NCBI GenBank assembly: GCA_026390165.1
Contig: JAPLGM010000017.1
Location: 1-64,000 of the forward strand
Length of the DNA stretch: 64,000 nt
DNA from: Campylobacterales bacterium
Lineage (GTDB): Bacteria > Campylobacterota > Campylobacteria > Campylobacterales > Sulfurimonadaceae
Direction of reading: 5' to 3'
Position numbers and translations under genes: made by a program. Shown here piece by piece: positions 53,809-61,497 of the stretch (the first letter of the stretch is position 1; the number at the start of each line of letters is the position of its first letter). The notes below the pieces were generated by a model. That model saw nothing but the letters and a program-made list of their open reading frames with translations. It was not told where the DNA came from and searched no databases.

Positions 53809-55585
53809 CCATAAATATACGACCCTTAAACAGGTATTCGGATTCTCAGCGTTTAGAGCTTTACAAGAGGAGGCGGTTGATGCGATCCTAGAGGGGCGAG
53901 ATTTAGCGATGCTGCTCCCTACGGGTGGCGGAAAGTCACTGTGTTATCAGCTTCCCTCTTTGCTTATGGGCGGGGTTACGATTGTGGTCTCCCCCCTTAT
54001 TGCCCTAATGCAAGATCAGATTATTGCCTTAAAAGAGCTAGGGATTGAAGCAGATATGATCTCCTCGGCACAAAGTAATGATGCGGTGCAAGAGGTGTAT
54101 GCCAAAGCAAAAAATGGAGTATTGAAGCTGTTGTATATCGCCCCTGAACGATTGGGAAGCCCTCAGTTTGTTTCGCTTCTTCGCACCCTTGCTGTTAACT
54201 TTTTCGTCATTGATGAAGCCCACTGTATCAGTGAGTGGGGGCATGAATTTCGGGATGATTACCGACGATTAGGGGAGTTGAGAGCCAATTTCCCCCATAC
54301 CCCCATCGCCGCTTTTACCGCCACCGCCACCCCCAAAGTACGTGAGGATATCCTCTCACAGTTGGGGCTGAACGATCCGTTGATTTTACGGGCCCCCGTA
54401 CTGCGTAAAAATATTAAAATCACCCTCCGAGAGCGCGATGGGGCGTGGCGTGCTGATTTGATTGCATTACTGAAACAACATCGAAATGAAAGCGGTATTA
54501 TCTATGCCTTCTCACGAAAAGAGACTGAGGAGCTCTCTGAATTTTTAACTAAAAAAGGGTTTAAATGCCTTGCGTATCATGCAGGGATGAGTGCACAACT
54601 ACGCCATGACACGCACAAAGCGTTTTTGAACGATGAGACGCAAATTATTGTTGCTACCGTTGCCTTTGGGATGGGGATTGACAAAGGGGATATCCGTTTT
54701 GTTATCCATACCTCACTCCCCAAAACGCTTGAAAACTACTATCAAGAGATGGGGAGAGCAGGGCGTGACGGGGTCGATTCGGAGGCGGTACTTTTTTATT
54801 CGGGAAGTGATTTTTATACGAAAAAACGGCTTATCGAGAGCAATGATGATCTTGGTTATCAAGAAATGATCCTTCAAAAGCTCAAATCAGCGATGGATTA
54901 CGCTACGGCTGAGGAGTGTCGCCATAAAATGATTGCCGCCTATTTTAACGATACGATTGAAGCGTGCGGGTCACAATGTGACAACTGTCTGGAGAGCGAT
55001 ATCCCCAAAAGTGATATTTCTGTTGCATCCCAGAAATTTCTCTCGTGTGTCTATAAAACAGGGGAACGGTTTGGGGGAGGGTATATAGCTGAAGTTCTTT
55101 TCGGGGAGAGGGAGAAACTACGCGATGAGGCTCACGCATCTTTAAGTGTTTTCGGTATCGGAAAAGAGATGAGCAAATCGGTGTGGGGTATTATTGCCAA
55201 ACGCCTCGTTGAGATGGGAGCTATTGAACCTGATGAATATAAAGCCCTCAAGCTTACCCCTGTTGGTGCTGAGATATTGAGAGGAAAGAAAAGTGTTTCT
55301 ATCCGAAAAGAGCGATTGATGCCGAAAAAAGCGTCTTCAAAAGAGAAAGAGTATGATACGCAAACGCCGACTCATTTTGATGCGTTCAAAAAACTTCGTG
55401 CACAAATTGCCAAAGAGAACTCTATTCCTGCTTATATTGTCTTTGGGGACAAAACATTGATGGAGATGGCGGATAAATTACCGATAACCAAGGAGGAGAT
55501 GCTCCGTGTCAGCGGTGTGGGTGAGGTGAAATACGAACGATATGGAGAGCGTTTTAAGGAACTCTCTTTACAACTTATTCACTAA
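53786..55585 (+). CDS. recQ: RecQ-family ATP-dependent DNA helicase
   Basis: 599 residues. Motif 0 VFGFSAFRALQEEAVDAILEGRD, Walker A LLPTGGGKSLCYQLP, DEAH in VIDEAHCISEWGHEF, motif V/VI VAFGMGIDKGDIRFVIHTSLPKTLENYYQEMGRAGRDG. The RecQ zinc cysteines lie in EECRHKM and CGSQCDNCLE. RQC follows and HRDC is at the C terminus (FDAFKKLRAQIAKENSIPAYIVF). It unwinds 3'-5' in recombination repair. Start inside the preceding gene, in a different frame; cotranscribed with it. Confidence 0.95.
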   Translation: MDFSLISSHKYTTLKQVFGFSAFRALQEEAVDAILEGRDLAMLLPTGGGKSLCYQLPSLLMGGVTIVVSPLIALMQDQIIALKELGIEADMISSAQSNDAVQEVYAKAKNGVLKLLYIAPERLGSPQFVSLLRTLAVNFFVIDEAHCISEWGHEFRDDYRRLGELRANFPHTPIAAFTATATPKVREDILSQLGLNDPLILRAPVLRKNIKITLRERDGAWRADLIALLKQHRNESGIIYAFSRKETEELSEFLTKKGFKCLAYHAGMSAQLRHDTHKAFLNDETQIIVATVAFGMGIDKGDIRFVIHTSLPKTLENYYQEMGRAGRDGVDSEAVLFYSGSDFYTKKRLIESNDDLGYQEMILQKLKSAMDYATAEECRHKMIAAYFNDTIEACGSQCDNCLESDIPKSDISVASQKFLSCVYKTGERFGGGYIAEVLFGEREKLRDEAHASLSVFGIGKEMSKSVWGIIAKRLVEMGAIEPDEYKALKLTPVGAEILRGKKSVSIRKERLMPKKASSKEKEYDTQTPTHFDAFKKLRAQIAKENSIPAYIVFGDKTLMEMADKLPITKEEMLRVSGVGEVKYERYGERFKELSLQLIH

Positions 55586-55586
55586 A

Positions 55587-56501
55587 TCAGTATTTTTTAT
55601 TGGTGTTAACGAGGAGATCTTTTTCGCTTAGATCTTCTAGCAACATTTTGAGATTTTTAAGGGTGAAGAGACGTAATGTTTCGCATTTTTCTTTTTTAAA
55701 CTCATTGGAGAATCCATTTTTTGAGAAGATGACGAAAATATCGGGGGTGAGTTTCGCTGCTGAACATCTCTCTTGAAGTTTGGTGAGCTCGCTTTTGTTC
55801 GCCTTTGCTTTGGAATATTTGCATGCGCCCGCAATGGTCTTGCCCCCCTTGGTTCGTCCCAATATCTCAATAATGCCGTTTTTATCCCAATACGAGCCGA
55901 TTTTTCCTACGGGGTCCTCTTTAAAGCTTTGTTTGGTCAGCTCAATAACCAGTTTCTCATACACCGACTCGAAAAAGGCTTGCTTCGTATTTTCCCAACG
56001 CTCTTTCATCTCTTTATACTCACCCTCTTTAATCCCCTTGTAATACGGTGAGACAAAAGCAAACCAGAATCGGAGAAAGGGAGCTGTAAAAGTAAGTCGA
56101 TCAGAGACAATTTCGTTCTCATCAGCTGGCTCCTCTTGAGAGTTTTCACGGCTCAATAATCCATTTTTAATCAAAAAAGCTGCCGACTCTTCCCCCTCTC
56201 TTCGGGATAGATTTGCACGTCTAAACGCTGAGTGCTCTCTGGCATCACCACTTGCAAGGGCAGTGAGAAGGGCATGGTGCCCCTTGTTACTTTGGGTGAT
56301 TTTGGCAATGTCCCCATGGATATAGTGATAGTTTGCCAACACCTTTTCATCGATCAGTTCTTCCAACGGTTTGGTCACATCCACGCTCCACCCCATACCG
56401 CCAAAAACCGCGAAGTACTCTATTGCCTTTTCGATGTCGGTGGCGTTATTTTGAAAACAAAATGAGCGAAATTGTTGTGTGGGTAGTGAGTGTTTTGACA
56501 T
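55587..56501 (-). CDS. DUF234-type protein lacking the ATPase half, altered nuclease-like site
   Basis: 304 residues. In archaeal-type ATPases DUF234 follows an AAA domain; here only a helical/winged part (residues 1-120) and the DUF234 part (about 125-290, TAPFLRFWFAFVSPYYKGIKEG, KIGSYWDKNGIIEIL) exist. The usual EID...GECK pattern reads IIEIL...GACKYS, so the PD-(D/E)XK-like acidic residues are changed. A TATAAT box on the minus strand (56529-56534) lies about 28 bases before ATG. Abuts recQ tail to tail with one base between stops. Confidence 0.7.
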   Translation of the reverse strand: MSKHSLPTQQFRSFCFQNNATDIEKAIEYFAVFGGMGWSVDVTKPLEELIDEKVLANYHYIHGDIAKITQSNKGHHALLTALASGDAREHSAFRRANLSRREGEESAAFLIKNGLLSRENSQEEPADENEIVSDRLTFTAPFLRFWFAFVSPYYKGIKEGEYKEMKERWENTKQAFFESVYEKLVIELTKQSFKEDPVGKIGSYWDKNGIIEILGRTKGGKTIAGACKYSKAKANKSELTKLQERCSAAKLTPDIFVIFSKNGFSNEFKKEKCETLRLFTLKNLKMLLEDLSEKDLLVNTNKKY

Positions 56502-56528
56502 GAGAAAAACCTTGAATTATTTTTTGAT

Positions 56529-56534
56529 ATTATA
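56529..56534 (-). promoter_or_regulatory. -10 box for the DUF234 gene
   Basis: Minus strand AGGCTATAATATC has a perfect TATAAT. Confidence 0.5.
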
Positions 56535-56551
56535 GCCTAATGGTGATGCCA

Positions 56552-56896
56552 TCAAATAAAATCGGCACCTTTTTGGGTCAACACCAATGTCACGCCATCC
56601 TCTTGTACCTCAATGAGTCCATCACTTTTGAGTTCTTCCATCGCTTTAGCAAACGTTTTGTCTTGCTTAGAATCCAATTTTCGTAAAACATTATTGATGA
56701 CATCCTGCTTGGTCATAATATGACCTTCTAATGCACGACTGCCTCTAAACCAATTGATAAATAGTGTTTTGATCTCATTTTTCTGAGTTGTTTCTAAACT
56801 CTCTTTTTTTGGGGGTGCTTTGCGTGTAAAATTTTGAGAAGGTTTGGAATAATCATTCCATGGAGTTTTTTTTCTATTGGTGGCAGATGGTTTGAT
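56552..56896 (-). CDS. Small winged-helix-like protein, start uncertain (possible ATC start)
   Basis: The ORF track starts at 56992, but a sigma-70 promoter lies inside that extension. After it comes AAAAGGA, then CCCCT and in-frame ATC at 56896 giving 114 residues (IKPSATNRKKTPWND). No ATG, GTG or TTG is in frame between that ATC and residue 60 of the ORF. The C-terminal 70 residues (MTKQDVINNVLRKLDSKQDKTFAKAMEELKSDGLIEVQEDGVTLVLTQKG) look like a winged helix. Function unknown. Confidence 0.45.
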   Translation of the reverse strand: MKPSATNRKKTPWNDYSKPSQNFTRKAPPKKESLETTQKNEIKTLFINWFRGSRALEGHIMTKQDVINNVLRKLDSKQDKTFAKAMEELKSDGLIEVQEDGVTLVLTQKGADFI

Positions 56897-56915
56897 AGGG
56901 GATCCTTTTATAGAT

Positions 56916-56944
56916 ATAGTATCGCAATACAAGAATAAAGTCAA
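56916..56944 (-). promoter_or_regulatory. Sigma-70 promoter with both boxes
   Basis: Minus strand TTGACT, 17 bases, TACTAT: good -35, ideal spacer, fair -10. It points to the small winged-helix-like ORF. Confidence 0.5.
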
Positions 56945-56980
56945 TTTCAATTTTGAAAAGTAAAACGGGGAAAACAGGGT

Positions 56981-56986
56981 TATAAT
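56981..56986 (+). promoter_or_regulatory. -10 box for the cold-shock-like membrane protein
   Basis: CAGGGTTATAATACACACG holds TATAAT 66 bases before ATG at 57052. Confidence 0.5.
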
Positions 56987-57051
56987 ACACACGCAAGGAC
57001 GATGTGTGAGTCATAAATGTTAAAAAAACGCCATTAAAAAGGGATTTTATA

Positions 57052-57750
57052 ATGATGCAAGGCAAAATACTGGATTATAACAGCGATATGAAAAGTGGAT
57101 TTTTAAGAGATGAGAGTGACAATAGATACCACTTTTTTATGGGTGATTGTACAAATCCGGAAAAACTCAAAATGGGTGCGGATGTCAATTTTGAACTCGA
57201 TGGAGAAAAAGCAACACATATTACCATTATAGAGAGTATGCGTGATATCTCTAGTACGGAAGAAAAATTCACCAAGGCAGCGTCGTTAAAAAAATCACAA
57301 AAAGTCATCTCTATACTTTTGATATTGATGTTACTATTTGCGATAGGTGGATTAATTGTTATTCAAAGAATCTCTGCACTACAAGACCGAGAATTCGAAA
57401 AGGTTGAAAAAAGATATGAATCACAAATTAAGAATATAAACCAATACCTTCTAAAAGGAGAGTGTTCCAAAGCCGCTTCTGAATATAATCAAGCAGGGGA
57501 TACGCGCAAAGAAATATATAAACATGGTGCGTATTACAGTATTGAAACACATGCACAACATGCGCATGCAATCGATATTGCAGAGTGTTTTGCAAACGAA
57601 AAAGATTTTAGAAATGCTGTACAAATGTTAGATATTAAAAATGCAAATAGTCCCGATTATTTCAATAGAGCTTCCATTGTTTATAAAAAAGCAGGGGATA
57701 CCGCACGTGCCAAAGAGGCACATATTAAAGCGCAAGAGTTCCTACCGTAA
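57052..57750 (+). CDS. Membrane protein with cold-shock-like N terminus and TPR-like C terminus
   Basis: 232 residues. Residues 1-62 look like an OB/cold-shock fold (MQGKILDYNSDMKSGFLRDESDNRYHFFMGDC), one membrane helix at about 84-104 (VISILLILMLLFAIGGLIVIQ), a coiled coil, then two TPR-like units (KGECSKAASEYNQAGD, NEKDFRNAVQMLDIKN, RASIVYKKAGDTARAKEAH). The first part should be cytoplasmic and the repeats periplasmic. AAAGGG precedes ATG. Function unknown. Confidence 0.65.
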   Translation: MMQGKILDYNSDMKSGFLRDESDNRYHFFMGDCTNPEKLKMGADVNFELDGEKATHITIIESMRDISSTEEKFTKAASLKKSQKVISILLILMLLFAIGGLIVIQRISALQDREFEKVEKRYESQIKNINQYLLKGECSKAASEYNQAGDTRKEIYKHGAYYSIETHAQHAHAIDIAECFANEKDFRNAVQMLDIKNANSPDYFNRASIVYKKAGDTARAKEAHIKAQEFLP

Positions 57751-57772
57751 AACGTATTTCTTAATTCATTGT

Positions 57773-57803
57773 TTGTAGTAGATAGATTATCTATCTACTA
57801 CAA
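57773..57803. terminator. 31-base palindrome, probable bidirectional terminator
   Basis: TTGTAGTAGATAGA-TTA-TCTATCTACTACAA has 14-base perfect arms, between the plus-strand gene end at 57750 and a minus-strand kinase fragment ending at 57807. Confidence 0.6.
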
Positions 57804-57806
57804 CGC

Positions 57807-57957
57807 CTATTCTTCAAGCCCCATCGGCTTCACTGCTATGGGGATGAGCAGCCAAAAGGTACTTCCCCTCCCTGAGTCACTCTCCATCCCCACTTCGCCG
57901 TGTAATATATTTTCCGTAATCTTTTTGGTCAGATAAAGCCCCAGCCCCGACCAATTA
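57807..57957 (-). pseudogene. C-terminal fragment of a histidine kinase
   Basis: Minus-strand translation [20 protein letters not shown], then EVGMESDSGRGSTFWLLIP and a stop at 57807: the G2 box and last strands of a HATPase domain. Nothing of the upstream kinase follows; the text breaks off at about 57957 against a cysD fragment. A deletion or rearrangement removed the rest. Confidence 0.8.
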
Positions 57958-57999
57958 GCCTTTTACGTATTTTTTAGACCATGTTGTGGAGTAAGCAGA

Positions 58000-58119
58000 G
58001 TGATAAATCAAAAAAAGTTAACCCATCTCAAACAACTTGAAGCTGAATCGATTCATATTATGCGTGAAGTGGTTGCCGAGTTTGAAATTAGCTATTTGAA
58101 GGAGAATCAAAACCTCTGA
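58000..58119 (+). pseudogene. N-terminal fragment of sulfate adenylyltransferase subunit 2 (cysD)
   Basis: From GTG at 58000: [20 protein letters not shown], then REVVAEFE, the well-known start of CysD, followed by ten unrelated residues ([10 protein letters not shown]) and TGA at 58117. The PP-loop that should come next is missing, so the gene is dead. It marks a rearrangement joint at about 58085. Confidence 0.8.
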
Positions 58120-58164
58120 GTGAATTCGCTATACTTTCAAAATAAGCAAACAAAGAGACAGACT

Positions 58165-59697
58165 ATGAAAAAACTCCCGATCGGAATATCAACACTCAAA
58201 ACAATCATCGAAGAAAATTATCTCTATGTCGATAAAACTAAAATAGCACTCGAACTTATAGAGAATGGACAATACTATTTTTTAAGCCGCCCACGACGAT
58301 TTGGAAAATCTCTTTTTCTCGATACTCTCAAAACCATCTTCAATGCCGATAAAGAAGTATTCAAAGGGCTTTATATTTATGATAAATACGATTGGAGTAA
58401 AAAATATCCGGTGATTCATATCTCTTTTGCAGCGGGCAATCCTGCTACAAAAGAGGATATTCAAGCAAAACTTTATGAAATCATGGATACAAACCAAAGA
58501 CATTTAGACATCTCATGTCCCGAAAACTTTAGCTTGTCAGGGTGTTTTAAAAGAATGATTGAAGAAGCCTACACCAAACACAACCAAAAAGTGGTTATTC
58601 TCATCGATGAATATGATAAACCCATTTTAGACAATATTGAAAACACTGAAGTAGCAACACAAGCAAGAGAGATTTTAAAAGACTTTTACAGTGTCATAAA
58701 AGGGTCTGATGAGTACATCAAATTTGTATTTATAACAGGGGTGAGTAAATTTAGTAAAATTTCTCTTTTTAGCGGACTCAATAACCTTGATGATATTACC
58801 ATAGATCCAAACTACTCAACCATTTGTGGCTATACGCAAAACGATGTTGAAACGGTGTTTGCAAAGCATCTTGCAGGTCAAGATTTTACAAAAATAAAAC
58901 ACTGGTATAACGGCTATAAATGGCTCGGTGAGGGGGTATATAATCCGTTTGATATATTGTTGTTTATTTCAAAAAACTTTATATATAAAAATTACTGGTT
59001 TTCTACGGGAACACCTACTTTTTTACTAAAACTTATTGAAAAAAATAACTATTTTTTGCCAGACTTAGAGAATATAGTAAAAGATGAAAGTATGCTTGAG
59101 AGCTTCGATGTAGACTATATCGAGCTTGAAACATTGATGTGGCAAACGGGGTATTTGACGATTGTAAAAACAGAAGAGGGGTTTGATGGAATCCCTTTAT
59201 ATAGTTTAGATATTCCAAATTATGAGGTACGAAGCTCACTTATTAATACTATAGGTGACTTTATGACTAAAATACACAACCCTTTAGTGTTAAAAAACAA
59301 TCTTTTTAACGCTTTCAAAACGTCTGATTTTATTATTTTTGAAAGAGAGATAAAATCCCTCTTTGCCTCCATCCCTTACAACAACTTCGTTAATAACCCA
59401 ATGCACGAAAAAGAGGGGTACTATGTGAGTGTTTTTTACGCTTATATGAAAGCTATGGGTGTTGAAACTATAGGAGAAGATGTCACCAATAAAGGACGCA
59501 TCGACCTCACTCTCAAGCTCCCCAATGCGCTCTACATTATGGAATTCAAAACCGATGGAAAAGATGCACTTGCTCAGATAAAAGAGAGAAAATACTACGA
59601 AAAATACACCTCTTCAAATCTTCCGATTTATCTTGTAGGGATAGAGTTTGACATCAAAGAGAAAAATGTATCAAGACTTGAGTGGGAGAGGGTTTAG
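58165..59697 (+). CDS. AAA-ATPase-like protein with C-terminal PD-(D/E)XK nuclease domain
   Basis: 510 residues from ATG at 58165, the conserved family start KKLPIGISTLKTIIEENYLYVDKT; the ORF-track start 45 bases upstream is not supported. Walker A SRPRRFGKSLFLDTL, Walker B VVILIDEYDKPILDN, then a helical part, and at the C terminus GRIDLTLKLPNALYIMEFKTD, the D-x(n)-ExK nuclease motif (DUF1703). Often multi-copy in bacterial genomes and of unknown role, perhaps defence or mobile. No operon partner. Confidence 0.88.
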   Translation: MKKLPIGISTLKTIIEENYLYVDKTKIALELIENGQYYFLSRPRRFGKSLFLDTLKTIFNADKEVFKGLYIYDKYDWSKKYPVIHISFAAGNPATKEDIQAKLYEIMDTNQRHLDISCPENFSLSGCFKRMIEEAYTKHNQKVVILIDEYDKPILDNIENTEVATQAREILKDFYSVIKGSDEYIKFVFITGVSKFSKISLFSGLNNLDDITIDPNYSTICGYTQNDVETVFAKHLAGQDFTKIKHWYNGYKWLGEGVYNPFDILLFISKNFIYKNYWFSTGTPTFLLKLIEKNNYFLPDLENIVKDESMLESFDVDYIELETLMWQTGYLTIVKTEEGFDGIPLYSLDIPNYEVRSSLINTIGDFMTKIHNPLVLKNNLFNAFKTSDFIIFEREIKSLFASIPYNNFVNNPMHEKEGYYVSVFYAYMKAMGVETIGEDVTNKGRIDLTLKLPNALYIMEFKTDGKDALAQIKERKYYEKYTSSNLPIYLVGIEFDIKEKNVSRLEWERV

Positions 59698-60073
59698 GTT
59701 TCGCTTTTACCCTTGATCCCAATCTTTACTGTAACTTTTCTACTCACAGAAACCTTAATATTCATCAAAAAAAGTTTAAAATCCAAGTTTGACGTGAAAA
59801 ATCATTTTTGCGACATGTTTGCGATAATAAAAAGATACAATCAAGAAATCAATGTAAAACTAACTTTATCTACCCTAAAGGGCTCATGAAGTCCGAGGAT
59901 GATGGGAAAAAAGAGTACTGCGTAAGGTCAGTTATCAATATGTTGCAACGCATTTGCAACATTTAAGGGTTATACTGGCAGAATCATCGTCAATTTAAAA
60001 ATATTAAAAAAAGATCGTTTTAATATTTTTTAACGGAGTGAACACGCTAACATTATCAAAAGGGGATTAGAGC
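59698..60073. other. 376-base non-coding leader with hairpins before the collar-protein genes
   Basis: No gene seen. It holds CCCT-AA-AGGG (59873-59882) inside a possible closed domain TAACT...AGTTA (59860-59934), a 9-base perfect inverted repeat ATGTTGCAA-CGCAT-TTGCAACAT (59940-59962) and a 13-base AT-rich inverted repeat AAAAATATTAAAA-8-TTTTAATATTTTT (59997-60030). It may be a structured leader and operator region for the three collar genes; I could not match it to a riboswitch class that I know. Confidence 0.5.
59940..59962. promoter_or_regulatory. Perfect inverted repeat, possible operator
   Basis: ATGTTGCAA-CGCAT-TTGCAACAT, 9-base arms and 5-base centre, about 110 bases before the first collar-protein gene. 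Not followed by a T-run, so more like a protein site than a terminator. Confidence 0.4.
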
Positions 60074-60757
60074 ATGAAACACCATTATTTGAGCGCCCTC
60101 GCGGCGCTAACTCTCGCATCGTCCGTATTTGCCGGCGGACCGGACGATTTTATCGGTTCGATGTGGCTGACGGCGGCGCAATTTTGTCCGCAGGATACGG
60201 TAGAAGCGAACGGCCAGCAATTATCGATACAACAGTATCCTGCATTGTCGGCGATATACGGAATTACCTACGGCGGTGACGCAAGAACCTATTTCAACGT
60301 ACCCGATATGCGCGGCAAAATGCCGGTAGGAACAGGATTAGTTCCCGGTACATCCTACACGGTTCAGCGCGGAGATAAAGTGGGTCAGGAGACCATGACT
60401 CTAACTCAGGCCTCTCTTCCAACCCATACCCATACCGCGACGTTTGCACCCACCCCTATCACGGTCAACATTCCCGTGTCATCAAATATAAAAAACAATA
60501 CAAATGTCCCCTCGACAACTAACAAGTATTTGGCCGCATCTTCAGCCAACAGTAGTGGAGCTACTATGTGGGCGAACACTAATACAAATCCGGTCAATCT
60601 TGCCGGAGTGAGCTCTTCGGGCGGTGTAGGGGGAGGAAGTGTGAGCGTCGCCGCTACAGGGGCAACTGCCCCGACAGCAGTCGTTACGATCCCTCCGCAA
60701 TTGGGCGTGCGATTTTGTATCGTGACCATCGGAACCTGGCCGGAAAATCCAAACTAA
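60074..60757 (+). CDS. Secreted phage-tail-collar-domain protein, copy 1
   Basis: 227 residues. Signal peptide HHYLSALAALTLASSVFAGG. The body is a tail-collar domain: FIGSMWLTAAQFCPQDTVEANGQ, then LSAIYGITYGGDARTYFNVPDMRGKMPVGTG, matching the G.I......P.GW..C.G.......L......YGGDG..TF..PDLRGR pattern. Two cysteines (AQFCPQ, VRFCIV) frame it, probably a disulphide. Phage use this domain at tail fibres; exported bacterial forms have unknown roles. GGGGATTAGAGC precedes ATG. First of three tandem copies. Confidence 0.82.
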   Translation: MKHHYLSALAALTLASSVFAGGPDDFIGSMWLTAAQFCPQDTVEANGQQLSIQQYPALSAIYGITYGGDARTYFNVPDMRGKMPVGTGLVPGTSYTVQRGDKVGQETMTLTQASLPTHTHTATFAPTPITVNIPVSSNIKNNTNVPSTTNKYLAASSANSSGATMWANTNTNPVNLAGVSSSGGVGGGSVSVAATGATAPTAVVTIPPQLGVRFCIVTIGTWPENPN

Positions 60758-60791
60758 TTTCATCCTAAAAAATATCAATGAAGGAAAAAAT

Positions 60792-61475
60792 ATGAAACGT
60801 TATTACGTCAGCAGCCTTGCGGCACTTGCCCTCACGTCATCCCTGTATGCAGAGAATCCCGATGCCTATATCGGCTCGATCTGGGCTACGGGATCGAACT
60901 ATTGTCCTACCAACACGGTACTGGCAGACGGTCGGCTATTGAACGTCAACGACTATCCGGCATTGTTCTCCCTCTTCGGAACGACCTACGGCGGTAACGG
61001 AGCTGCGACCTTTGGTGTACCGAATCTGGGCGGGCGCACGCCGGTCGGTGTAGGAACGGGGAACAACCTAACTCCTGTTGCACTCGCGCAACAACGCGGA
61101 CAAGCTAGCGTAGCTCTTACAGCGACCAATCTTCCGGCACATACCCATGTTCCGACGTTTACCCCAAACGGCACTACAACCGCTTTTGCGGTTAACGTTG
61201 CGGTTTCTTCGAACATCGGAAGTGCGAATCAGCCTTCACCGACCGTGAACACCCTCTCCGGTTCGACCATCGGCAGTGCCGGAGCCAATATGTGGGCATC
61301 CACTAATCCGACATCAGTCAACCTCGCAGGGGTTACGATTTCCAACGGAGCCGGTGCTGCGACCGTGACGTTGGCCAGTACAGGCAGCAACGGAACGGTT
61401 CCAACGATTCCGCCAGTGTTGGGGATGACCTATTGCGTCACAGTAAACGGCATATATCCGGTTAAACCTAATTAA
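60792..61475 (+). CDS. Secreted phage-tail-collar-domain protein, copy 2
   Basis: 227 residues, signal peptide RYYVSSLAALALTSSLYAEN. Collar motif LFSLFGTTYGGNGAATFGVPNLGGRTPVGVG; the usual PDLRGR reads PNLGGR. Cysteines again frame the domain (SNYCPT, MTYCVT). It follows copy 1 by 34 bases with AAGGAAAAAAT before ATG. The C-terminal half is S/T/G-rich with NTLSGSTIGSAGANMWAS, like the other copies. Role unknown. Confidence 0.82.
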   Translation: MKRYYVSSLAALALTSSLYAENPDAYIGSIWATGSNYCPTNTVLADGRLLNVNDYPALFSLFGTTYGGNGAATFGVPNLGGRTPVGVGTGNNLTPVALAQQRGQASVALTATNLPAHTHVPTFTPNGTTTAFAVNVAVSSNIGSANQPSPTVNTLSGSTIGSAGANMWASTNPTSVNLAGVTISNGAGAATVTLASTGSNGTVPTIPPVLGMTYCVTVNGIYPVKPN

Positions 61476-61497
61476 TACCACATAATAAGGAAAAAAT

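Noticed and set aside
59883-59915. Hammerhead-like string CTCATGAAGTCCGAG...GGGAAAA
   Set aside because: The conserved CTGATGA core and the GAAA with cleavage-site pairing are not present.
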